DNA of 64,000 nt from Aegilops tauschii subsp. strangulata. Taxonomy: Eukaryota > Streptophyta > Magnoliopsida > Poales > Poaceae. Location of the stretch: the NCBI RefSeq assembly GCF_002575655.3, contig NC_053040.3, positions 462,258,780 through 462,322,779 on the forward strand, in the 5' to 3' direction. Below the pieces are notes generated by a model that was not told the origin of the DNA, ran no database searches, and saw nothing but the letters and a program-made list of their open reading frames with translations. A program made the position numbers and the translations under genes. This document shows, piece after piece, positions 45,105 through 57,620 of the stretch (position 1 is its first letter; the number at the start of each line of letters is the position of its first letter).

Positions 45105-48100
45105 CTACTCGTTCTCATGAGGAGTAGGTGGTGAAGCAGCAGGATCGTCGTTGAGGTTTGGTGGTGCAGAAGAACTTGGTGCAGTGTCGATACACACCGA
45201 AGTTGGAGGTGGTGAAGTAGCATCATCTTGGTCATCAATGACTCTGGCATCAACAGTTGCAACTGAGGAAGAATAGTCAGAGTCTCCAAGTGAGGGAGTC
45301 CGACGCAAGACATCATTCCTGGGAGGAGTGGAATCAAACTTGAAACTTTCGGTGAAGCCATCGTCTTGAAGATCAGCTTCAGCACTGAGCAATGTCAAAC
45401 TCTTCCACGACCTCCGACAGGTTTCATGAGTGACAAACGCATTCTTGGTGGCAAGGTTGCGAATGCGATTGACATCCACCAAGAGGCTTTTCATCTGACG
45501 CTTCAGCCAGTTTTGATGCTTATCCTGTTTTTGATGCAGGGAGACGAGAAGCTCTTGGTCGTTGAGAACACGAGAACGCTTTCGAGGCCTTTGAGCAATT
45601 GTGCTTTCAGTGGCTTCAGTATGGGCATGATGAGGTGCACGTGTATTGCCAGCCAAAGGATAAACACGAGTGGCAGCCAGAACTCCTTCAATGGGTTGTG
45701 TGAAGCTTTGGTGATCAGCATTGTGAAGATAAATTGGCTCCTTGGCAGGCTCTGGGTAGATGGCTTCGACAGACATATCAACCTCCGGCAAGAATATCAG
45801 ATGGTTGCGCACAGACGGCTGATAGTTGACAGCAAAATGAAGCTTGATGAGGCGCATTACCCATGGAGCATCGAATTTCAATCCAAAAAGATCGGAGCCA
45901 GATGCAGCCAATTGCCTGATGAAGAAGTCTTGAGCATTGAAACTGATGCCATTGAAGATATAGAAGACCAATGTCTTCATTGCTCCTTCAAGCTTCGCTG
46001 CAGGTGAATGTCCCTTGATGGGCCATAGAGTTCGCCTTATGATATGATAGATCGTGTGGGGCAGATACTCTAGGTCTTCAACAAAGAATTCCCTTGGATA
46101 TTCAGCGTCGCGTGGCAGTGGCTTCATCATGCTCAGCATTTGGCTCATGTTGGGCTCAGGATTTTGAAAGATGCTCTCCAAAGCATTGCGGTGAAGCTGA
46201 CAACCAGGTTCATATAGTTCACCTGGAGTGGGCAGACCAGTGAGCTCAATAATATCAAGAGCTTTGGCTTCGTGGTGTACATTGCCTGTCATCCACTCAA
46301 GGATCCATGTCTTCGGATCCCTGTTGTATCCGCGAATGTGGAGGGTGGCATAAAATTGTAGCAGAAGCTCTTCGTTCCAGTGCTCTTTATCAGTCACAAA
46401 TTGCAGCAGACCAACATCTCTGAAACAATCAAGGGCTTCTTCTAAGCAGGGCAGTCCAGCAATAGCTTCACAGTCGAGACGCATATGGGGAAAGATGCGC
46501 CCTTGATCATAAAGAACACATGAATAGTAACTGCGCTGCTGATAGCTCCAGAACCGATCAGATGAAATTCTTGGCTTGGAGTAGGGGTTCTTGGCACTAT
46601 CAAAGAAGGTGTTGTGTGCAATGAAGCCATTGGCATTGAAATATCCTGGTGAAGTTGCAGTACCTGGAAACATTGGCAACCTTGGCTTAGGCTTCTGGAC
46701 CTGAGGCATGTGCTCTACATGATAGTCAAATTGTGGACCGGCAGCAGGTCGAGGAACCAGAATGGGCCATCTGACAGTAACCAGCTGACCATGATCAAAT
46801 GCTTGCTCAATGGTGTGTGGCCTTGGAGGCGGTACAGGAGCAGTGGCATTGGCATTAGCTTCAGGCTGCAGATTGGCTTCAGGTGCAGCATTGGCTTCAG
46901 GTGCATTAGAAGCTTCAGGCTCATTTACTTCTGTCACCACATTAACTTCAGCCGCCACATTTGCTTCGGCCATGACAATGTCATTGGCTTCAGTATTGAT
47001 GTTGGTGGCTGCCTCAGCATTGTCAACCTCCACTTGAGTAGTTGGAGGGTCGGACACGTTCTCCTCGAGAACAACTTCAGGGTTGGACTGGGGTGTAGCA
47101 ACACGTTATTCTTCTTGTGGGGGTTCTTCTTGTTCATCGGCTGATGCAGTCGGAATGTCTTCAGCAGCTTGGGCTTCAGACTCTGAGATGTTCGCAGTTG
47201 GAGTGACTTCAGGAAACACTTGGTGTGATACTGAGTGGTGGTGCTCTTCTCCTTCTGGAACACTCGAAAGAGTGACTTGTGGCCTTGGTCCTTTGTGAAG
47301 CCTGCAAAATGCGGGCGATGCTTGTGGAGAGGGAGTTGGCTGGGCCTCACAGTCGTCATCATCCAGCACCGGAGTGGTGAATTGAGTTGGGGGAGTACGA
47401 GGTGATTCATCTTGACGGGGGGAGTATTGAGGGTGATCAGCCCATGAATCATCCTGAGCAATTGGCGTCAAAGGACGACCAATGCTGATGAGTTCGTTGT
47501 TCGTGAGAACAGGAGATGATACCATCTGGTGCTCGATCTGAGGAAGGACTTCATCATCATCTACATTGTCATGGGGACCAATGTCTTCAGCTGCGATGGG
47601 GTCAACAGCTGGAATGTCTTCAGCTGCAGGAGCCTCTGTGGTAGCAGGCTCGTGAACTATCATCTGACGCTCTCGGTGTTCTGACGCAGGACGAGCAACT
47701 GAAATTGGCTCGACAACAAGGGGCTCTATGGGAGCAGCCCGATCTTTCTTCTTAGTCTTTCTCTTCTTGGTTGGTGGAGCATCATCAGTGGTGTTCTTGT
47801 TCTTGCGCTTTCTGGCTTCGGCTGTTCTTGTTTTCTTGAGTTCCGAAGCTACTGTGGGGACCTTAGGCTTCACGCCTGTCATGCTGGCGGGAAAGACAAT
47901 GTGAGGTTCTTCCCACCTGGATGCTTCAGCTGGGGCCACCGTAGGCTTCTTCTTCTTGGCAGCCATCTTGGGGTCGATGCTAGGACGCCCAAGTGCCTTG
48001 CGCTTCTCAGCTTCATTGTAAGCTTGAACACATTTGGCAGTGAGATGTTTCATGCGCTCTTGTGAACCTTTAGCTTCGTCACGTTTCTTGAGAAAATCCT

Positions 48101-48896
48101 CCTTGAGCTCATGCATCATTTGCTTGAAGTTTTGGACATCAGTCACACTGAGCTTGGCCATGTGCTTCTTGAACTGGGTTTTTTCATAGTCAATTTTGTT
48201 CTTCAGTTCAACTATTCTCTGAGCTAGAGCCAGCTCAGGAGCAATGGCTCCGTGGAAGGAGACGTTGGGGCCAATTGGGAGCTGAAGATAATCAAAACTG
48301 AGGTTTGGGCTGTCAAACCACTCATCAATGAACTTGTTCAGGATGTCCACATCGAAAAGGGGAAGATCGTTGAAGACCCTCAAGGTTGTAGAAGGGCCCG
48401 ATGATATTTGGTTCAACATCGCGTGTGTCATCAACCCGAGGAGCAGAAGGACCGGGGTTGAAGTCTAAACCCAGCGATTTCTTGTTTTCTTTGGCCGATG
48501 CCTTTGCAGTTTGAAAGTTGCGCTTGAAAAGATTGTCATCACGACACCATAGCAATGATTATGGGTCGGCATTGGCAGGCTTTGGTCCACGGACCATACA
48601 GGGGTAGAAACCCTAACCAATAGCTTCAGCTCTGTTCTTGGGTTGAAGATTTCGAAAGAGAATATCACCCCAAGGACTCTTGATGGCATTCTTCTCATCA
48701 TACTCCTGGTCACGAACCTATATTTGAACCATTGCTCGGGCCAATATCTTCGAATCCACTGGATTCGAGTTTTGCGCTGATTGTAATCCTCTTCTGGGTC
48801 AGTCTTGCACAACTCATAGAGACCTGGTGGCAAATCCCTTGATGTGCCCCCACGGCGCTGCCTGCCGCCCTTCTTTGCAGACTTTTCTGTTGCCAT
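45105..48896 (-). pseudogene. Third ORF of the inner Copia (env-like position), broken
   Basis: Sireviruses often carry an extra ORF after pol, called env-like from its position. Here it would start at 48896 (MATEKSAKKGG) and be about 1,250 residues. In order: a basic N-terminus, a coiled coil (about 47950-48250, QRIVELKNKIDYEK), a Lys-rich region with KKRKTKKKDR, a long acidic/Pro-rich linker with EAN repeats (EANAAPEANLQPEAN), and a folded half in one unbroken frame of 650 codons (45105-47057; PCLEEALDCFRDVG, WNEELLLQFYATLH, ILEWMTG). I see no signal peptide or membrane span. The folded half recalls the putative plant transposon protein family rather than a viral glycoprotein. Frame breaks occur at 47100 (stop) and in 48350-48720. 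Confidence 0.75.
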
Positions 48897-49369
48897 GAAG
48901 TTCAGACTGAATGGCTTCAAAGCTGTCAAAGGCTTCCGTCTGCTGGTCAGACAGGAACTAGCTTCTGGAGAATTGATGTGATGCTGTAAGAATTCTGCAA
49001 ATGAATGCAGACTATGAGAACCAAGGGATTCTCCCACGGACATGTACATGTGACAGCATTAGAGATGCGAGGGAAGGAGAACAGGTCATATGCATTCTCA
49101 GAAGATTTTGAAGATAAATCAGTTTAGAAGACATTGACCTCATAGTGCGAAGACATTCACTCATATGTTGAGAGTTGGTTCCAGATTTGTACGAATCCAA
49201 GAATAGGTACAAGTGAGGAATCTAACTACGTGTGAAGGATAAGTGAATATACTAGGCATATTATGAGATGCAGAACATGATAGATCCAAATCTGTAGCCA
49301 CAGAAACCACTTTTGGTGAGGAAGGATGAATCTATCGGATAAAAAAGGAGGTAAAAAGTAAGTTTTAAT

Positions 49370-49630
49370 TACCACTCGAAGAACTGCTAGACGGAGTAGA
49401 GAGGAGGCCGAGCAGTTTGATCTTCCGTGCCCTAACTTGGCGACGGAAGACACATACGGCGGCGGTGGAGAAGATGAGGTCCGCGGCCGGCGTGAGGACG
49501 GCGTCGGTGAGGTCGCGACAGCTAAGCGCTTCGTCGTCGGCGTCGTCGAGAGCTAGCGGTGGCGCTACGGTTTGTTGAGGTGGAGAGGTGGAAGAAGGAT
49601 TTTGACCGCGATGTGATGTGTATTTATAAG
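49370..49630 (-). promoter_or_regulatory. Internal TATA box and leader exon of the third ORF (inner copy)
   Basis: On the minus strand CTTATAAATAC at about 49620-49630, then about 250 bp of GC-rich DNA with an open frame conserved with the outer copy (DAVLTPAADLIFSTAAVCVF), ending at a donor-like GTAATTAAAA near 49370. No ATG lies early in that frame, so it may be leader rather than coding. Confidence 0.45.
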
Positions 49631-50337
49631 GAGAGGGATAGCACAGTGCAATTACGCAGGTGCCCCTGGCGTTTCACATCTGAGGGACATGTGGCGAACA
49701 TGCAACACATTGGAAGTTGTTCCATGTTCCCACGCACGCCTGAACTGTCGGGTGGTCGTTCCGGCTTCTCCGGGTTTCAGGCAATAAGGATTGAGCATTT
49801 AAAACAGATTCAATGTTTATCTCTGTATCTTCTGCTGACAAGGACGCAGAGAAGACATTCGACGGTTTCAATAGAATGCATATGATTTGGATAGATAGAA
49901 TTTGAGGTAGAAGCATAGAAGAGGTTAGGGTCTGATCACATTCACTTAGTCAAAGATTCAAACGAGAAGACATAGCAATAAGTGAATGCTGTAGAGGACT
50001 GAACACAATTATATGTATATATCTGAGTAAGACTATTTCAACAAAGTGAAGATCATCATGAAGACAAATCAATGTTGAAGATAAACAAATGCGAAGACTT
50101 AGAAAATGTAACGCCAAGAGAAACACTTCAAACAAGAGTTTGGTGGTGGCGTTACCCACCGTATAGGAAGTATTAGACCCAGACACGGCGCACAATTATC
50201 GTGGCGCTCCAAAGTCAAATTCCGCATTAATGTATTCACACTCAGAGTGTAAGTCTTCATTAATTGAAGATTTACATTACTTTGTGTGTTGCACATCTAA
50301 GTCATCAACATGCATAAGTGTTACGATGTGTGCCTAA

Positions 50338-53300
50338 TCACAGGACATTCAAGGATTCCAAGATATTTAGCTCACACCGCAACTTGCAAAACCTTTTCTC
50401 ATCCAAGGTCTTTGTGAAGATATCTGCCAATTGCTCTTCAGTGTTGACGTGAATGATATCAATATCTTCCTTCATAACATGATCTCTGAGAAAGTGATGA
50501 CGAATTTCAATGTGCTTTGTCTTTGAGTGCTGAACTGAGTTGTTGGCAATCTTGATGGCGCTTTCATTGTCGCAGTAGAGTGGTACTCGCTTCAGATGGA
50601 TGCCATAGTCCTTGAGTGTTTGCTTCATCCATAGAAGCTGAGCGCAGCAAGATCCATCAGCAATGTATTCAGATTCAGCAGTGGAGAGAGATACACAGTT
50701 CTGCTTCTTTGAAGACCAACAGACAAGTGATCATCCCAGAAAGTGACATGTGCCTGATGTAGACTTGCGATCCACCTTGTCACCAGCATAATCAGCATCC
50801 GAGAATCCAACCAGATCAAACTCTGAGCCCTTTGGATACCATAATCCTAATGTTGGGGTGTAAGCCAAATATCGAAGAATTCGCTTCACAGCTAAGTGAT
50901 GCGATTCCTTTGGTGCCGGTTGGAATCGGGCACACATGCAAACACTAAGCATTATATCTGGCCTAGATGCACATAAATAAAGTAAAGAACCAACCATGGA
51001 GCGGTATACCTTTTGATCGAACTCTTTACCATTGGCGTCAGGACCCAGATGACTTTTGGTTGGCATTGGCGCCGTGTAACCTTTGCAGTCTTGCATTCCA
51101 AACTTCTTCAGGCAGTCTTTGAGATATTTCTCTTGAGATATGAAGATGTCATTGCTTTACTGACGAATTTGAAGACCAAGGAAGAACTTCAGCTCACCCA
51201 TCATGGACATCTGATATTGCTCTTGCATCATGTGTCCAAACTCATCACTATATTTCTGGTTGGTGCAGCCGAAGATAATGTCATCCACATATATTTGGCA
51301 CACAAATAGTTCACCATCATATGTATTCGTAAAGAGTGTTGGATCTAGGGAACCAAGTTTGAACCCTTTGCTCTTCAGGAAGTCTTTGAGTGTGTCATAC
51401 CAAGCGCGAGGGGCTTGTTTGAGGCCATACAATGCCTTTTAAGCTTGTATACCATATCAGGATGTTTTGGATCTTCAAAGCCAGGTGGTTGTGCAACATA
51501 CACTTCTTCTTCAATCTTGCCATTAAGAAAATCACTCTTCACATCCACTTGATACAGAAGAATGTTGTGATGATTTGCGTAGGCTAGCAATATGTGAATG
51601 GCTTCAAGCCTAGCCACGGGAGCAAATGTTTCATCGAAGTAAATCCCTTCAACTTGAGTGTATCCTTGAGCAACTAGATGAGCCTTGTTTCTGACAACTT
51701 GACCATGCTCATCTTGCTTGTTGCGATATATCCATTTGGTGCCTATGATGTTGTGCTTGCGAGGGTCAGGACGCTTGACCAATTCCCACACATTGTTCAG
51801 TTTGAACTGTTGAAGCTCTTCTTGCATAGCTTGAATCCATTCAGGTTCCATGAAGGCTTCAGCAACTTTCTTGGGTTCAGATATTGAGACAAATGCAAAG
51901 TGCCCACAGAAATTTGCTAGCTGTGTTGCTCTAGAACGAGTGAGTGGACCAGGTGCATTGATGCTATCGATTATCTTCTCAATTTGTACTTCATTAGCAA
52001 CACGAGGATGAACTGGACGAAGATTTTGCTCTTGCTGATCATTGTCTTCATTTTGAGCAGTGTCTTCAGACTGAGCATTGTCTTCAGATTGATTAGGTGC
52101 AGAGATGATAAGTTCCTCTTCAACCTGATCTTCAGACGGTATGATTTCTCCAGTTCCCATGAGCTTGATGGATTCACTAGGTGGAACTTCATCTAACACA
52201 TTTGGCAGGTGCTCTCTTTGCGAGCCGTTAGTCTCATCGAACCGCACATCCATAGTTTCAACCACTTTAAAGTGAAAGAGGTTGAAGACTCTGTAGGAGT
52301 GCGAATCCTTTCCGTAACCAAGCATAAAACCTTCATGTGCTTTCGGTGCAAATTTTGAAGTGTGATGTAGATCCTTGATCCAGCACCTAGCACCAAATAC
52401 TCTGAAGTAACTGACATTTGGCTTCTTACCAGTAAGGAGTTCATAGGATGTCTTCTTCAGAAGCTTGTGAAGATAAACACAGTTGATGACATGACATGCA
52501 GTATCAATGGCTTCGGGCCAGAAATTTCTTGGAGTCTTGTATTCATCAAGCATTTTCCGAGCCATCTCAATGAGTGTTCTGTTCTTGCGCTCCACGATGC
52601 CATTTTGCTGAGGTGTGTACAGAGCTGAGAACTCATGAGTGATGCCCAATGTATCCAGGTAAAGGTCGAGGCCGGTGTTCTTGAACTCTGTGCCATTGTC
52701 ACTTCTGATATGCTTGATCTTGACGCCATAGTCATTCATGGCATGGTTGGCGAAGCGTCTGAAGACATCCTGCACTTCAGTCTTGTAGAGGATTATGTGC
52801 ACCCTTGTATATCTTGAATAATCATCAACAACGACGAAGCCATAGAGACAAGCAGTAGTAGTGAGAGTAGAGTAGTGAGTAGGGCCAAATAGGTCCATGT
52901 GTAGCAGCTCGAAGGGTTGAGATGTCGTCATGATTGTCTTTGAGGGATGCTTGGCCCTCGTCATCTTTCCAGCTTCACAGGCACCGCATAAGTGATCCTT
53001 CTTGAACTTGACGCCCTCGATGCCTATGACGTGCTTCTTCTTTGCGAGAGTGTGCAAGTTCCTCATGCCAGCATGCCCTAGCCTCTGATGCCAGAGCCAA
53101 CACTCTAAAGCTTTTGCTAGAAGACATACGGCAAGCTGTGGTCCTGCTGAGAAATCTACCATGTACAATTCATCTTTCCGATACCCTTCAAAGACTAGAG
53201 ACTTGTCAGATTCCATTAGAACAAGGCAACGATATTTTCCAAATATCACAATCATGTTCAGATCACAAAGCATTAAGACAGAAATTAAGTTGAAACCAAG

Positions 53301-54606
53301 GGATTCAACAAGCATCACTTTATCCATGTGATGATCCTTTGAGATTGTGATACGTCTCCAACGTATCTATAATTTTTGATTGCTCCATGCTATATTATCT
53401 TCTGTTTTGGACATTATTGGGCTTTATTATACACTTTTATATTATTTTTGGGACTAACCTATTAACCGGAGGCCCAGCCCAGAATTGCTGTTTTTTGCCT
53501 ATTTCAGAGATTCGCAGAAATGGAATATCAAACGGAGTCCAAACGGAATGAAACCTTCGGGAACGTGATTTTCGGAACGAACGTGATCCAGAGGACTTGG
53601 ACCCTACATCAAGACATCAACCAGGAGGGCACGAGGTAGGGGGCACGCCTACCCCCTCTAGGCGCGCCCTCCACCCTCGTGGGCCCCACGTTGCTCTACC
53701 GACGTACTTCTTCCTCCTATATATACCTACGTACCCCCAAACTACCAGATACGGAGCCAAAAACCTAATTCCACCGCCGCAACCTTCTGTACCCGTGAGA
53801 TCCCATCTTGGGGCCTTTTCCGGAGCTCCGCCGGAGGGGGCATCGATCACGGAGGGCTTCTACATCAACACCATAGCCTCTCCGATGATGTGTGAGTAGT
53901 TTACCTTAGACCTTCGGGTCGATAGTTATTAGCTAGATGGCTTCTTCTCTCTTTTTGGATCTCAATACAATGTTCTCCCCCTCTCTTGTGGAGATCTATT
54001 CGATGTAATCTTCTTTTGCGGTGTGTTTGTTGAGACCGATGAATTGTGGGTTTATGATCAAGTTTATCTATGAACAATATTTGAATCTTCTCTGAATTCT
54101 TTTATGTATGATTGGTTATCTTTGCAAGTCTCTTCGAATTATCAGTTTGGTTTGGCCTACTAGATTGATCTTTCTTGCAATAGGAGAAGTGCTTAGCTTT
54201 GGGTTCAATCTTGCGGTGTCCTTTCCAAGTGACAACAGGGGCAGCAAGGCACGTATTGTATTGTATTGTATTGTTGCCATTGAGGATACCAAGATGTTTT
54301 TTTATCATATTGCATGAATTTATCCCTCTACATCATGTCATCTTGCTTAAGGCGTTACTCTGTTCTTATGAACTTAATACTCTAGATGCATGCTGGATAG
54401 TGGTCGATGTGTGGAGTAATAGTAGTAGATGCAGGCAGGAGTCGGTCTATTTGTCTCGGACGTGATGCCTATATACATGATCATACCTAGATATTCTCAT
54501 AACTATGCTCAATTCTGTCAATTGCTCAGCAGTAATTTGTTCACCCACCGTAAAATACTTATGCTCTTGAGAGAAGCCACTAGTGAAACAATACCTTGTC
54601 AGATTG
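50338..54606 (-). pseudogene. Copia integrase, reverse transcriptase and RNase H, broken
   Basis: Pol makes the DNA copy and inserts it. Integrase (frame 51375-53327): zinc-binding WHQRLGH...CGACEAGK, core Asp in HMDLFGP and RSDNGTEF, Glu in [10 protein letters not shown]. Reverse transcriptase: GTKWIYRNK and [13 protein letters not shown] (about 51600-51750), then YVDD at about 51281-51292. RNase H: SDADYAGD (about 50790), then DNESAIKIANN and ADIFTKTL near the end at 50338. Breaks: frame change at about 51440, just before the [10 protein letters not shown] motif; a stop after LGLQIRQ at about 51157; a stop after CHFLG at about 50731; and the solo LTR at 53348-54601, which separates LGRVAI from SKDHHMDK. 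Confidence 0.9.
53348..54601 (+). repeat. Solo LTR of the Gypsy family inside the Copia pol gene, TSD GATTG
   Basis: Starts TGATACGTCTCCAACG and ends ACCTTGTCA. GATTG is at 53343-53347 and again at 54602-54606, and removal of one copy restores the Copia frame exactly. It matches 30850-32429 up to GCCACTAGTGAAAC and then has only about 12 bp in place of the last 340 bp, so it is an internally shortened or variant LTR. Confidence 0.9.
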
Positions 54607-57555
54607 CAACTCTACCTAGACCCAATACCTTGCTTTTACCAGTGTCAGCAAATGTGATGTGACTCTTGTCAGATGGACGTAAGGTTGAGTCCATGAGAAG
54701 ACTTCGATCACCAGTCATGTGATTAGTGCATCCACTGCCCATAATCCATTCTGAAGCATGAGGTGTCATACCCTACAGTACAGTTAGGGGGATAGGCTTC
54801 ACCAAGAGTATTGTGAAGCATAAACATTTGACGCACAAGAGGATTATCAAAGCTCAGATCAAGGTTAGGACTGATAGGATGATTGGCAAGCGATTCAGGA
54901 ATGAAATACATAGTAAGACCTTTTTGGCATTTTATCTTGCGTCCCACAAGATGTTTTAGGTCCCCAGCAAAAGGATCGGACGCCTTTGATTTCTAGCCGG
55001 AGACCTTTCCATGCAAGAGAAGGTTAATTTTTCTTTACCACCCACATTTTCAGGGGTGGCTTAGAAGCAATGAGTCTAAGTGCAACATCTGAGAACTTCG
55101 GCTTTGGAGCCCTAGCAAATAGCCTTGCAGGAGGTGAATAGTACTGATATGAATAAGCAGAATAGTTCTTAGTCTTATGAACATAGCGGTTTGATGACAC
55201 GCGCTCATATTCATAAGTTTGAGTATGATTTCCCTGCAAAACATTGGCGTTAGGGTGACTTAGGTGAGTCCTCTGTCTGTATGAAGCCTTTGGACCATAT
55301 GAAGCCTTTGGTCTGGGGTTTGTCTTCTTCCCTTGTGGTGTCATGATGACATTCACAGGAAGATTCTCTAGAACCCTTTTGGGCACCCAGATCTTCTTCA
55401 TAGGTGGTCCATTCCTGCAGTTAGTACCAATATACCTGGCAAACACTTCACCATTCTGATTTTTAAACAGTTTATAGTTTGCATCAAAAGATTCATCAAT
55501 GATAATAGGGTTAGCACAAGTGAAGCCAGATAAGGTGGATGGATCCACTGAAGGTCCCTTTGCAGCAACCCATGTGGTTTTGGGGTACTGCTCAGGCTTC
55601 CAGTAGGAACCATCAACATTCATTTTCCTCTCGAACCCAACACCCTCATTTCTAGGGTTTCGGTTCAGGATCTGCTTTTTGAGGACATCACATAGTGTCT
55701 GATGCCCTTTGAGACTTTTATACATCCCTGTCTCAAGCAATGTCTTCAACCTAGCATTTTCATCAGCAATAGTAGTGGCATCCTCAGCAGAGGGGTTAGT
55801 TACCACATCAACAGTTGAAGATATTGCAACAGTAGCAGCAGTAGAACATTCAGCAACAGAAGTAGCGTTATCACGCTCAAGGCATTTTAGACATGGTGGT
55901 TCAAATCCTTCCTGAGCGGAACTGATCTATTGAGCGCGAAGTGACTCATTCTCTTTTTGAAGATCTTCACGAACTGCTCTCAATTTCTCAAGTTCTTGCT
56001 TCCTTTGAAGATAATCATAGGAAAGCTTTTCATGAGTTGTTGAGAGCGTTTCATGACGACTTTCAAGTTCCTCGTACTTAACATGAAGATTTTTTATGTC
56101 TTCAATTAAGGACTGAGATCGGGTCATTTCCACGTCCAACAGGTCATCGCTTTTGTCTAGCAGTTTTTGAATATGTTCCATAGCTTTCTGTTGTTCAGTT
56201 GCAATTTTAGCAAGTGTTTTGTAGCTGGGTTTGGATTCACAATCAGAGTCATCTTCACTGGATGTTTGAAAGTAAGCATCGCGTGAGTTTACCTTGGCAC
56301 GATGTGCCATGAAGCAGTAGGTGGAAGCGGAGTCGTCCTTGTCATTAGCATCAGCGTTGGTGATAGCCATTGTCTTCAGTGTTGAAGATGGACTTGGCAA
56401 CGTAGGCTGTAGCTAGAGCTAGACTTGCAACGCCAGAGTCGAACTTCTCCTCAGACTCCACCTCTGCCTCCTCAGAAGCAGACTCCTCCTCTGAATCCAA
56501 CTCCTTGCTAACAAACGCACGAGCCTTGCCAGATGAGCTCTTCTTGTGTGATGAAGACTTTGATGAAGACTTGGAAGAAGACTTTGAGGATTTCCTCTTC
56601 TTCTTGTCATCAGAATCATATTCCTTGCTCTTCTTCTTGTTGTTGTTTTCATTGTCCCACTGCAGACACTCAGAGATGTAGTGACCAGGTTTCTTGCACT
56701 TGTGGCATGTTCTCTTCTTGTGGTCATGAGTAGAAGCTTCATCATTTCTTGGCTGGATCGTGAAGACTTTCTGAAGCCTTTCTTCTTTGTGAATTTCTGG
56801 AACTTCTTTACAAGCATAACAAGCTCCTTTCCAATGTCTTCAGGATCATCAGAACTGCAGTCAGATTCTTCTTCAGATGAGGAAGCAGCTTTTGCCTTCA
56901 AAGCGCAAGTTCGGCCATAGTTGGGACCATAGATATCTCTTTTCTCAGATAGCTGAAACTCATGTGTGTTGAGCCTCTCAAGTATGTCAGATGGATCGAG
57001 TGTCTTGATGTCAGCGCGTTCTTGAATCATCAGGGCTAGAGTGTCAAACGAGCTGTCAAGTAATCTCATGAGTGTCTTGACGATTTCATGCTTGGTGATC
57101 TCAGTGGCGCCGAGAGCATGAAGCTCATTTGTGATGTCAGTGAGGTGACCAAACATGAGCTGGACATTCTCATTGTCGTTTCTCTTGAAGCGGTTGAACA
57201 GGTTGCGAAGGACAGTGATCCTTTGATCTCTCTGGGTTGAGACGCCTTCGTTGACCTTGGAGAGCCAGTCTCAGACTAGCTTCGAAGTTTCCAGAGCACT
57301 CACACGACCATATTGTCCTTTGGTCAGATGACCGCAGATGATGTTCTTTGCAATAGAATCCAGTTGAATGAACTTCTTGACATCAGCAGGGGTGACGCCT
57401 TCACCGCCCTTGGGAACGCCGTTCTTGACGACATACCAAAGGTCAACATCAATGGCTTCAAGATGCATGCGCATCTTATTCTTCCAGTAGGGGTAATCAG
57501 TGCCATCGAAGACAGGGCACGCAACGGAGACTTTGATTATCCCTGCAGTCGACAT
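54607..57555 (-). pseudogene. Copia gag and protease, broken
   Basis: Gag starts at 57555 (MSTAGIIKVSVACPVFDG) and contains the Copia-type WKNKMRMHLEA motif and a nucleocapsid zinc knuckle CHKCKKPGHYISEC (about 56665-56710). A Lys/Ser-rich segment and a coiled coil (55927-56400) follow, then the C-terminal part (55024-55806). Breaks: a stop after ALETSKLV (57271); a one-base frame change at about 56750, so that the zinc knuckle lies in another frame than the upstream part; and stops at 56419, 55927 and 55024. In the protease the active-site triplet reads GSG, not DSG (GGC at 54737-54739, followed by CTNHMTG), so the catalytic Asp is lost. Confidence 0.8.
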
Positions 57556-57606
57556 AGCTAAAACTCCAGGTGGTTAAACTGAATCACATAGAATAAGGAG
57601 TACCTT

Positions 57607-57618
57607 GCTCTGATACCA
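57607..57618 (-). promoter_or_regulatory. Primer binding site of the inner Copia
   Basis: TGGTATCAGAGC on the minus strand, complementary to the 3' end of initiator tRNA-Met, two bases after the 5' LTR end. This fixes both the LTR boundary and the direction of the element. Confidence 0.95.
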
Positions 57619-57620
57619 AT

